The position numbers were made by a program, and so were the translations under genes. Shown piece after piece: positions 1 through 9,822 of a stretch of 64,000 bases of DNA. The stretch is taken from the NCBI GenBank assembly GCA_021234155.1, contig JAJEKV010000198.1, positions 62,001 through 126,000 of the forward strand, written 5' to 3'. The notes beneath the pieces were generated by a model. The model did not search any database. It saw nothing but the letters and a program-made list of their open reading frames with translations, and had not been told where the DNA came from. Each line of letters begins with the position of its first letter. Positions within the stretch are counted from its first letter, which is position 1. This DNA comes from Isoetes taiwanensis (taxonomy: Eukaryota; Streptophyta; Lycopodiopsida; Isoetales; Isoetaceae).

Positions 1-345
1 ACCATTTGGGGGGTGCCAGGGGGCAGGTATACCACCCAAATAGCGCCATTTGGGGGTTGCCGGGGGGCAGTATACCACCCAAATGGTGCCATTTGGAGGG
101 TGCCAGAGGGGGTAGGTATAACCCCCAAATGGCGCCATGGAGCCCTTTGGGGTGCCATTTGGAACCCTCAAATGGCTCCATGGCACCATTTGGGGGGGTG
201 CGGAAAAGGGCGGTATACCCTCAAATGGCCATTTGTGGGGTGTGGAGGGGAAGGTGGGGGATGCTGGGGAATGCCATGGGGCGGTATACCCCAAAATGGC
301 ACCTTGAGGATGTAAATGGCGCTATGGCGCCATTTGCATCCGCAG
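1..345. repeat. Palindromic minisatellite, copy in block A1
   Basis: Repeated units of roughly 45-60 bases combine a palindromic core AAATGGCGCCATTT (often degraded) with a G-rich stretch such as GGGGGGTGCCAGGGGGCAGG and GTATACC. The array ends with TTTGCATCCGCAGCAGC followed by a T-run. The same array is at 18,160-18,597 in the same orientation, an inverted relative is at 27,775-28,036 and a short fragment is at 9,840-9,925. The open frames here are by-products of the repeat. The array continues off the left edge of the window. The family is not one I recognise; foldback or MITE-like is an inference. Confidence 0.75.
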
Positions 346-1209
346 CAGCTTTTTTTTTTTTTTTTTTAAGCACACCAGCCCTACCGGGCCTAGAGCCTTT
401 CCTCAAATTCTAGCCTATCCACGTGTAATTTCCATGTCATTAAAATCTGATGTGGCTTACTTTTTTATTTTATTTTTTTTTAATTAAGTGAAAATGTATG
501 CACAACCTTTTAAATACGGTAAGGATTACATGTAGTTTTGGATTCCATCAAGACAAGTGGCTTTAAAGGTTTTAAATTGACTGTATGGGATGGCATGGAC
601 TTAAGCAATAGCTAGGATGAATGTGAAGAGCACTCCAGTTGCATAACATTACAAATCAAGCTTGTACAAAGGGGTTTAGTTTATTATTTTAATATGATAG
701 TCTTATGACCAAGTTATTGAACTTTAAAACATCTTATTCAGAAAATCGAGACTATTTTCTAGGGTTTGTTTCAGCCAAGGTCCTAATGTAGATCCGCACA
801 AAGTGCTTACAGCCGGTTGAGTGCCGGCCAAGATCTGTAACAGACAAATAGATTGTTCGCACATATGAAAGAGGATCTTCACAAGCTCGGACTGTCATTT
901 GTTTGCTGGCCTTACAGGGTACATAGACGAAGGGTGAGTTTGCACAGTTCGGCCTGCTTTAAACAGGGCAGTACCAAGTACTGCTTCCGCTTAAGGCAAG
1001 GATGTACAAGCAATATTTGCTTGTTCTTCACATACAAGGTGTCGTGTTTCAGTTGTTAATAGCCTATTTTAAATATTAGGCTTACTTTGGTGTTAGCTAT
1101 AAATGAGAAGGAAAAATTTGGAAACAGATTTGCTAATATTAGCTTTTTCTATTTATGGCTACTTGTTGCTATTTAGGCTTCTGGAACAGATCATTTAATT
1201 ATGTTAATA

Positions 1210-3252
1210 TAGTCTGTGCCCAGCGTTGCTGGGCATAGCTAGAAACTGTGAATGACATACTGGAGCAATTGTTAAATGGATTCTTGGTTTTAAAATTGGA
1301 TAATCAAGAGCATTCGACCACATTTCGCACTTCCCCTTATCTTTTCCGTTTTCCTTTTTCATTTTGCCTTTGTCTACTATTTTTTTTTTCCTATTTCCCC
1401 CTTGCCCCTTTTCCCTTTTTACATTTTTCAATTTACTTTTTTCTTTTTCCATTATTCCATTTCCTCTTTACTCTTTTTTGTTTCTGCTTCCCCATTTTTC
1501 CTTTTCTATTTTTCCCTTCCCTTTTCTCCAATTTGTGGTTGCCCTTTTTCCCTTTCCTTGTGCCCTTTCCCCCCTCTCTTTTCCCATTTCCCTCTTCCCC
1601 TTTTCCTCGTGCCCTTTTCCTTTCTGCTTTCCCCTTTCCTTTCCCTTTTCCCCTTTCCCTTTCCTTCTCCCCACCTTTTCTTTTTTCCCTTTTTCCCTTC
1701 CCTTTTCCTCTTTTTGTTGACCCTTGATCTTCCTTTTTTCTAGTGCCCTTTTCCCCCCTTTTTTTTTTTTTCTTTTCCCTCTTTCCCTTTCCCTTTTTCC
1801 ATGTGCATTTTTCCTTCGGTTTTCCCCTTTCCTCACCCTTTCCCTCTTCCCTTTTTTGCCATGTCCCTTTTCTCTTCTATTTTTTCATGCTCTTTTTTTC
1901 GCTCCTTTTTTCCCCTTTCGTCACCTTTTTCCTCCTCCCTTCCTTTTCCTTTTTTTCCTTCTCTTTTTTTTTTTCTATTTTGCTCTTCCTTTTTATTCAC
2001 CTCCCCTTTCTATTTTTCCATTTTACCTCCCGTTTTTTCCCTTTTGCCTTTTTCCATTTGCTTCCACTTTTTTCACGTTTGCCTTTTCCATTTTCAACCT
2101 CCTTGTCTTTTTTTCCCTTCCCTTTATTTCTCTTCCCCTTTTTACAGTGCCATTTATTCCTTCCCTTTGCCCACCCTTTCCCTCTTCCCTTTTTCTCGTA
2201 GTCTTTTTCTTTCCCTTTCCTCCCTCATTTGTTCTTTTCTTTTTCCCTTTCCCCTTTCCTCCCTCCTTTCTCTTCCTTTTTTCCGCTTCTCTCCTTCTTT
2301 TCTCTTCCTCTTTTCCCCATGCCCTTTTTCCCTTTTGCCCCTCCCCTCGCTTTTTCCTTTTACCCTTTCCATCCCTTCTCTCCTCCCTTTTTCTCTTTCC
2401 TTTTTTTTCGTGTCCTTTTTCCCTTCCTTTTTTCTCCTTTCCCCACCTTTTTTCTCTCCCCCTTTCCCACTGTCCCTTTTCGCTCCCTCCTCCTCTCCCC
2501 TTTTTCCCTTTCCATTTTCCTTTCCTTTTCCCTTTTCCTTTTCCCTTCCCTTCTCTCTACCCTTTTCCTCATCCCCTTTTTCCCTTCCCTTTTACTCCTG
2601 TCCTCACCCTTTCCCTCTTCTCCTTTTCACAGTGTCATTTTTTCCTTTATTTTCTCTCTTACTTTTACTTTCTCTTTTTTGTGCTATTTTCTATTTCCTT
2701 TTCCCTTTTATCCGTGCCTTTTTTGCCTTTCACTTTGCCTTTATCTCCTCCCTTTTCCTCCTTTCCCCACCTTTTTACTCTTCTCCTTTCCCAGTGTTCC
2801 TTTTCACTCACTCCTCCTCCCCCTTTCTTTTACCTTTTCCTTTCCCTTTCCCTTTTCTTTCCTTTTCCCTTTTCCTTTTCCCTTCCCTTTTCTCTACCCT
2901 TTTCCTCATCCCCTTTTCAACTTCCCTTTTACTCCTATGCTCATCCTTTCCATCTTCTCCTTTTCATAGTGTCATTTTTTTCTTTATTTTCCTTTCCCTT
3001 TTTCGTGCTCTTTTCGCTTTCCTTTTTTCCTTTCTTTCTTTCCCTTTTACCCGTGCCTTTTTGCCTTTCACTTTGCCATTATCTCCTCCCTTTTCCTTTT
3101 CCCTTTCCTCTTCAGACATTAGAGCATGGCCAATCATGGTGAAGGCAAGTCGTGCGATAAATCTCGACCTCCGAATGCAATCGGATGATCTCAACCATCC
3201 AAATTAGGGTTTCATTCATGACATACTTACGCTATAACATTATAATATAAGA
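1210..3252 (-). mobile_element. Non-autonomous Helitron-like element filled with pyrimidine tract
   Basis: Read on the minus strand, the right end begins TCTTATATTATAATG, matching the TCCTATATTATAATG end at 8,209. The left end carries a hairpin (GCCCAGC GTT GCTGGGC, 1,218-1,234) a few bases inside the boundary. The Helitron at 20,125-25,016 has the same kind of hairpin before its 3' end. Flanks are A on the left (1,209) and T on the right (3,253). The terminal CTRR is imperfect here (CTA then T). The interior is almost entirely polypyrimidine and no Rep/helicase is present. Block A2 lacks the element except for a possible few-base remnant, so the exact left boundary is uncertain. Confidence 0.5.
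1325..3110. repeat. 1.8-kb polypyrimidine tract
   Basis: The plus strand is almost purely C and T for about 1.8 kb (runs of CCTTTTTCCC type), broken only by scattered purines. It opens long frames in all three plus frames, up to about 470 codons, coding only F, L, S and P. These are not genes. Such mirror-rich homopyrimidine DNA can in principle form triplex (H-DNA). Similar purine-rich tracts on the plus strand lie at 38,590-38,860 and 41,675-42,130. Confidence 0.9.
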
Positions 3253-3483
3253 TTGACTTTATTAAATCAATTAGATTCTTTCGTTCTGATACTAATGGGC
3301 TACAAGGGAGGTGCAAGGAGTGACCGGTGATAAACCGAGAGGCTCTATGTACCTTCTGGCCCTGGATTTGTTACCATTATCATGTTAACAAATTCTTGGT
3401 TGGCTGCAGGTACGAATGTCTCTCTTCTTCTTGCTTTTCCTTGTCGTTCTTGCAGTATTTGGAATGAAATGGATTTGAAATTT

Positions 3484-4750
3484 CTACACAAGGAAGGAAG
3501 GAAGGAAGGAAGAAATTTTTAACGTCCGCGGAACCCAATCGGGTTATGGGACCCAATACAAAAGAGAGGGCAAAAGCCAGGGGGTGAAACTTCGGGGGCG
3601 AAGCCAGTGACCAAACAAAAAGGCCGAAGCCAAAATCAAGCGTGGGGACTAGCCCGGTCTGAAGAGAGAACTTCGGGGACTATGCCCCGTAGCAAATCAC
3701 AATACTAGAATAAAACAAAACAAAAGGGCATAAGCCCAAGCAGATCTCGGAGTCAACTCAGCTACACGGACACTGCCCATGGATCAAGTGGCCAGTGATC
3801 CCGAATGACAGCCTGGCCGCCTCTATACACAGCCCACTTCCGGTGCAGACGAGCCTCGCGGACTCGACATAATTCATCCTTCCGTCGGTGGAGCTAGGCT
3901 GGGGTAAGGTCTTCCTGGACGGAGAAGGAGGTCCCTTGCAAGTGATTACCATGGCGGAGGATGTGCAGCCTGGATAAAGCATCCCCCCAAACCGACTAGC
4001 AAATGGCCGGGGCCGGTCGGGCGTCTTTGCTCCAACTTCGGCAGTAGAGAATGCCATCACTTTTGTCGTGCATCACCTGCGCGAAAAAAAGCGGGTCACC
4101 TCAAGCTGCCCGGGGAGTGTCGTTTGCTTCCTCCAAACCCACAATCGTAGGTTCGGGGTTAAAAGGTGAAATGTGGCTTTGGTCGGCTTGGCGGGACAAA
4201 TGCGATGGGCAAACAACCCTCGGATGACGGCCGTGTGGGCATAGATGTGGTATCATCGGCCTGGGACGTAGCATCCACATGCTCTTTCGGGCACGCTTAT
4301 TTGTGAGAGAATGCGGGTGTAGCAACTTCTTGTCTTTCTTATTTGAATCAGCTCTTCCCGGCGTAGCAAAGCATCTCTAGAAATTTGGACCCGGCTTCCC
4401 AAGGGCATGGCGAGCCGATGTTCCCCGTGGCGTTTGTATCGATTGGATCGTCGCGGATCCGACCAACAAAACGGAGGCAAACAATGGATCGAGCATCAAT
4501 CTGGTCAAGGCTGCAGCCAAAGATGCATCTGGGCGGATTAGTGTGCAGGGGTGTGTAATGCGGGTCTAAGTATAGGTATGCCGAGGCCCAAATGATGGGG
4601 CTGCCTGAAGATATGGCGCAATTGCGGGGTCATAGGGCCTATTCAAGACCGGCTCCGGCAGCCTAACAAGGTTCTTTTCTTTACGGGTCTCCCTGGCCAT
4701 GCGTTTGATCTGACGAGCCATTCAGAGCAACAAGAGGATGGGCGAGCAGA
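3484..4750 (-). mobile_element. LINE 3' end with GGAA tail, and attached GC-rich stretch
   Basis: On the minus strand the sequence ends CCGCGGACGTTAAAAATTTC followed by a CTTCC microsatellite (plus strand 3,487-3,512). The same terminal motif, with different microsatellite tails, ends the LINE at 51,237 and occurs at about 27,460-27,530 and 33,140-33,200. That identifies a LINE 3' end. The body from about 3,680 to 4,750 is GC-rich with short minus-strand frames (for example 3,758-4,060) without domains I recognise, so its membership in the LINE is inferred. Confidence 0.5.
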
Positions 4751-5999
4751 ACTGCTTATAAGAAAAGAAGGGAGCTCCAAGCTTCAAGGAATCGAAACTG
4801 TAAACAAGGGCTGTGGAATCAATGTCCAAGCTTGCCGATTGTAGACGTAAAAAGGCGTTATGTGAAAAGCGTGGTAGCTTGGGCAGGCGGTGGCAGACCC
4901 TGGGCAAATCTTGCTAGATCAAATCCTGCCGGGAGCTGGGGTCTGAACGGGGCGGATGCTGAGGGAGGATCTGAACTGGACAAACTCTTAGATGATTTAA
5001 TACAATACATATGCTTCATAGAACAAAAATAATTTAATTATATACCCTTGTTTGTTGCATCCACATCTTTCTACGTGTATCACATCCACATCTTTCTACA
5101 TGTATCACTCGAAAGCTCACTCTTTTCAAAAAGTATATTAATTATCCCAACTAAAGGAATGCTTAAGAATGCAAAGAGATATGCTTTGCATAGGCACTCA
5201 AGCTTTTGTCTATGGCAAGCATCATCGAATGTCATACCCAAAATCTGCCAGAATAAACTAAGAGATGATTGGGAAAAAAAATATAACTTCAAAACTGCTA
5301 TTATTCTGTTGAGAATTCAATTTGACTTTTATCTACGTCTTACTTTGAAAGCTTGGCCCAGATCATGATGCCCTTCATATTCAGCATATTGTCGAGTCTG
5401 AGAATTACAAAAATGAAATTGACCTACTAAAAAATAAAATAAAATGCAGAACATGTCTTAAATCCTCCACGTCATCGCCATCAATATACATCTAAACTGC
5501 CACTACTCTGTTGAAAATTCAATTTGACTTTTATTTATACCTTACTACAAAAGCTTGGCAACATGAGTCTACCTAGACCAAATTTGCTAGCTTGATGCTA
5601 TATAAGCACTTAGAATGGTAATAAGCAGCTTACAGAGATGGCCCTCCATCAATGGAACTTGCCTTTGATCTGTGTCATGTGTTCTTCATGAGCTGGGTTA
5701 GCCTGCACCAAAGAAAACACAAATAAAGATCCCCTGACAGTGAGATTACCAAGTCCTTTGCAAATTCCTCAGCTACTTTTGATGACTTTTGTTTAAAACC
5801 CATTGCTGGCATAAACAGGAAAAGCTTTCTGCAATTTTTTCTAGATTCTCTTCAAGGATATTTAATTCTCTTAAATGTGCCTATTTGCTTGCAAATGGAA
5901 ATCTAAAGGTCATACCTGCATTTGGGGATACTGTTGATTGCAAGAGCTTGACAAAGGCGAGCTCTGGTTTGGCTAGCACTATCTACCTTCCGACGGTAT
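4751..5999. other. No gene recognised
   Basis: AT-rich sequence with only short frames lacking domains. There are two similar copies of a sentence-like stretch (ATTCTGTTGAGAATTCAATT near 5,303 and CTCTGTTGAAAATTCAATTT near 5,506), suggesting local duplication about 200 bases apart. The 3' end of the Helitron whose 5' end lies at 8,209 should be in or left of this stretch, but I could not find its hairpin. Confidence 0.5.
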
Positions 6000-6109
6000 G
6001 ACTTCTAAGCATTCATGTTCAAGCCAAAGAAGCAAACACAACCTGCAATCCAAGCATAACTATGTAAGAACAGTGATGATACCTCCCTCAAATAGTAGCT
6101 GAACCTATT

Positions 6110-6740
6110 CTTTACCGAATGTACTGCTCCAATACGGGCACAAGCAAGCATTGCTATAGGTAGCTCCACAATCATAGGCATATAGATTACAACTGTATCT
6201 CCTTTCTTCACACCTAAAGAACGCAAGTAGTTTGCGAGCTGAAAAATAATTAATCATCATTAATCTCAACTCTTAAGGTAATCATTTTCAAAGTCTTTGG
6301 CAGATATCTGTACCTGGCATATAAGCTGAAGAACTTCGGCATGAGTGAGTTTTTTATCATGACCACGGTCATTCCCTTCCCATAGGAAGGTAACATCATT
6401 CCCTCTGCCTGCTTTCACATGTCTATCCAGTGCATTGTAACATTGTTTTCCCACCTTTAAACCACTGAAGACATACCAAAGAGTGCCATACAAATTAGGG
6501 AAATGATATTAACAGAAATGTAGAAATCACATAAGCGAATGTACCTCCACAGAAATACGACCATTACGGACATCAAGGTTCTCATTGTGTGCACTTTTCC
6601 ATTCCATGTAGTTTCCCAGTAAAATTCAGATGCTCTATCTGTCCAGAATCCATCTGGATCTTCTACTGCATATTTGTAGAAGATGTGAGGGTTCAGATTG
6701 AAAATGGAGCCGTGAAAATGCAGCGACTGACCATTCTTCT
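6110..6740 (-). pseudogene. Acetyl-CoA synthetase exon fragments, set 1
   Basis: Three exon-like pieces on the minus strand, read from high to low coordinates, match the N-terminal part of plant acetate-CoA ligase (AMP-forming; makes acetyl-CoA from acetate, ATP and CoA). The first, at 6,541-6,740, contains EDPDGFWTDRASEFYW. The second, at 6,266-6,493, contains CYNALDRHVKAGRG and FLWEGN. The third, at about 6,110-6,226, contains [13 protein letters not shown] and [16 protein letters not shown]. The catalytic C-terminal part (adenylation core and lysine motif) is absent. The first piece carries a 2-base difference from its duplicate at 6,809-6,975 that throws it out of frame after VH. The pieces lie inside sequence ending in a Helitron 5' terminus at 8,209, so they are best read as captured gene fragments and not as a working gene. 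Confidence 0.8.
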
Positions 6741-6808
6741 TCCCATAGACAGAACTAAGTTACAGATTAAACAGTAAACCATGGCATAAGAAATCACATA
6801 AGCGAATG

Positions 6809-7600
6809 TACCTCCATAGAAATACGACCATTACGGACATCAAGGTTCTCATTGTGCACTTTTCCATTCCATGTAGTTTCCCAGTAAAATTCAGATGCTG
6901 CATGCGTCCGAATCCATCCGGATCTTTCTCGCATATTTGTAGACGATGGGAGAGTTCAGATTGAAAATGCAGCCGTGAAAATGCAGCGACCGACCAATCT
7001 TCTTCCCATAGACAGAACTAAGTTACAGATTAAACAGTAAACCATGGCATAGGACTTCTTCCGACGGCCATAGACAGAATATTTCAGCCTGAATCTTGAA
7101 TCCGACTGTATAAAATTTTGACATGAATCTTGAATCTGGCTGCAGCAGAGTCAGTGAGAAAGGAAAATCCAGAAACTAAAGGGCAGAGTTTGGCATTGCT
7201 TCAAGCCTTGAAATATTAAATATTCATACAAAAAGCTATTCCATGGATTCGTTTTTTCATTTGTTGCAATGAAACGCGTGCACAATCAATCGTTCTTTGC
7301 ACAACCGTCTGCAATAATGGATCACATCTTGCCCCAAATAAAACATCTGGTGTTTGTGAGGAATAAATGTGTGTTAAGGTAATCATTTTCAAAGTCTTTG
7401 GCAGATATCTGTACCTGGCATATAAGCTGAAGAACTTCGGCATAAGTGAGAATGAGTTTTTTATCATGACCACGGTCATTCCCTTCCCATAGGAAGGCGA
7501 CATCATACCCTCTGCCTGCTTCCACATGTCTATTCAGTGCATTGTAACATTGTTTTCCCACCTTTAAACCACTGAAGACATACCAAAGAGTGCCATACAA
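6809..7600 (-). pseudogene. Acetyl-CoA synthetase exon fragments, set 2 (duplicate)
   Basis: A second copy of the same gene pieces lies directly beside set 1. The region 7,380-7,600 repeats the exon with CYNALNRHVEAGRG and FLWEGN. The region 6,809-6,975 repeats the upstream exon and keeps the frame through VHNENLDVRNGRIS. In the direction of transcription the order is exon 2-like then exon 1-like, so the set is rearranged relative to a normal gene. A stub of the exon-1 3' edge and its flanking intron also occurs near 7,630-7,665. The adjacent duplicated introns show that genomic DNA was copied, not mRNA. The stretch 7,000-7,320 between the pieces shows nothing recognisable. Confidence 0.75.
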
Positions 7601-8209
7601 ATTAGGGAAATGATATTAACAGAAATGTAGAAATCACATAAGCGAATGTACCTCCACAGAAATACGGCAATATCTCCCCATAACAGTCCATAACAGTTGA
7701 TGCCTCTGGTGAAGATGCTCATGAAATCCAGACGGAATGAAAACAGATTGTTTGAGCCTGTATAGGCCCATGTTATTGCTCTGTCCAATGCTATTGCTCT
7801 GTCCAACAGGTCTTCAACGGACATTTTAATAACGACAAATCTTTGTAGGCCCTTTGTTGCCCTTAATATCTTGTAACGACCATGGCTGCATGAACATAGC
7901 TCGCAGAAAAAGCTCTGATGATCCTGCAGCCAATTTTTAAAAGCCCTATTCTGTTCGACCCCTATTCGGCCAAGGCCGAAATGGAAGATGCAAGCTGAGC
8001 TTCTTTGTGGCTCTGCCAAAAAGGCCTCACCGAGATAGCAGGCTAAAAACGTATGTGGACACTGGAGGAGTGCAGCAGGCGCCATATCGGCCTCGCAAAC
8101 CCTAAAAACATCGTGATGTGGCATCATCTTCCCCATCAGTTTAGTCGAATCCGAGCCATTAAAATTAGGGCGTGGTTCAAGACACACGCCATAACATTAT
8201 AATATAGGA
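7564..8209 (-). mobile_element. Helitron 5' end region with a 207-codon open frame
   Basis: On the minus strand the sequence from 8,209 starts TCCTATATTATAATGTTATG, with T following at 8,210 and A ending the element on the plus strand, as expected for a Helitron 5' end inserted at A/T. The same end (TCTTATATTATAATG) marks the element at 1,210-3,252. A frame without stops runs from 8,187 to 7,564. It has no ATG near its beginning and no domain I recognise (it includes CELCSCSHGRYK), so I do not call it a gene. The flank to the right is L1 LINE sequence, so the Helitron appears to have landed in that LINE. Confidence 0.55.
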
Positions 8210-9822
8210 TATTATGCACAAGGTCCATACAATCAATCTTCTGGTTAATCCCATTATCACTGATTGGACCCTATTTGACAAACCAAGTTATAGTGTCTCA
8301 AAAGTCTACAGATATTTAAACAAATCACATGTGCCTTCAAAGGCTAAATTGTATTGGGGTTTCTCGGATGAAACTGAAACCAGACTCTTCACAAACATTT
8401 GGCATTCCTATCTGCCCCCAAAGATCTCTTACTTTGTTTGGCTTCTTGCAAACAAGAGTTTACCCAATTTGGAAATGCTATCTAGGCACTCAAATCATCT
8501 CACTCATCCTATTGATGCAAATTGCCCTCTTGGATGTGGTAACGTGGAAACTTTTGAGCATATCTTTGGTTGTGTCAAGCTCACCTCCTTCTGGCTTTGG
8601 TTTGAAGATACCTTCAAAATTTTATGTCCTGCTACTCTGTTGGATTTCATGATGAATGATGATGGTTTCACAAACTCTTTATGCTTCATTGCTTTATGGA
8701 ATGTATGGAAACATAGAAATAGATGTCATCATGGGAGAAAAAGAATATCTATTCACTGGATAAAAACACAAGTTATATCACGACCTTTGAAATGGTCGCA
8801 ACTAGTCGGATGCATGTAGATAGAGATTACGTGGATAACAAGTGGCATAACATTGGTCATTTCATAGGCTTCTATCATTTGTTTAAATTAAATTGCAATC
8901 TTTGCATTTCTCGACAATGATTGTCCTTTTGCTACATTACATGATGAGTCTTAGCGTAGATTTTAACACATCGGTTGAGCCGGTGAGCATACACTTTTCA
9001 GGCGATGAGGTTAGTTCATGATATTCGATTACGCGGATGATGGATTATGGGAGGCCTAGTCGAGGAGGCATCACAAACATTGACATTCACGATATCCCGG
9101 ATCATGAAATTGATTGGGCATCTGAGTTTTGCGAGAGGCACATACTTAATGGTGCAATTATGGTGGTTCATGGAAAGTAATAGCGAAGGATAGCGGACCA
9201 ACAATTTGAATACTACGGGACAACGATATTACCATCACAGATGTTTGGCAGACGCTTATGGTACACTCATCATCCTGATGTCCACAACCAATGCTGACAG
9301 ACTAATTCAAGAGCTAAACTGGGGAAATGGTAACACTCTCATTTTGCAACCAGATTTCCAGCCAAAATTTGACTACCTTCACTCATATCATTTTCTATCC
9401 AATATCCCACCAAATCCCAATTCCTGAACTACAATCCTAACATCCCATCTCCATGATCCTTTTTACATCTCTTCATCCTCCCATTCTGAATCCCAAAACA
9501 GCATTACCAGGATATACAGGTTTTTCTACATGTTTTTGTCTACATACTGCTGCCTACAGTTAACTCAATTTCGGGTTTCTCCATTGGTTTAATTCAGTAG
9601 CAGCACTGCAGGTTTCACACCTTTCATATGGCAGTCAAGGACTTCTTAATTTCAAGCACTTTTGCCATTTATATAGCATGGCATTCACTTATGTCTATTT
9701 TGTCTATTTTGTTTTCATGCTTAATGTTGAGTAGTCAACTACATGGCTCACTCACATCATTGTACCTTTTTCTATAATTAATGAAAAAAACCCCATTCTC
9801 TCTCTCAAAAAAAAAAAAAGGG
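8210..9822 (+). mobile_element. L1-type LINE, 3' part (zf-RVT, 3' UTR, poly-A)
   Basis: The frame 8,214-8,819 encodes the C-terminal reverse-transcriptase-associated zinc-binding region of plant L1 LINE ORF2: SVSKVYRYLN, then PPKISYFVWLLANKSLPN, then CPLGCGNVETFEHIFGC with the expected C-x3-C and H-x4-C spacing, then ALWNVWKHRNRC. The reverse transcriptase and endonuclease parts are not here, because the 5' side is cut by the Helitron end at 8,209. The following kilobase lacks coding sequence and ends in an A-run at about 9,808-9,822, preceded by TTAATGAAAAAAACC-like sequence typical of L1 3' ends. Right after the tail, duplicated block B begins. Confidence 0.75.

Larger units (their letters stand above)
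1..3479. repeat. Segmental duplication block A, copy 1
   Basis: By eye, 1-1,045 is nearly identical to 18,239-19,293, 1,046-1,066 to 20,104-20,124, 1,067-1,216 to 25,017-25,167, about 3,253-3,390 to 25,193-25,335, and about 3,391-3,479 to 26,376-26,461. The gaps between these matches are copy-specific insertions or deletions. Outside the minisatellite and the Helitron-like insert, the block (345-1,209 and 3,253-3,479) holds no gene I recognise. A 68-codon frame at 853-1,059 is conserved in both copies but has no visible domain. Confidence 0.85.

Noticed and set aside
1248-3207. Long plus-strand reading frames (up to about 470 codons) of F, S, P and L
   Set aside because: They exist only because the strand is almost pure C/T, which rarely forms stops. 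Overlapping long frames in all three phases show there is no coding selection.
7564-8187. 207-codon minus-strand frame as a real gene
   Set aside because: No ATG near its start, no recognised domain, and it overlaps captured synthetase sequence within a Helitron end. Kept only as a note.
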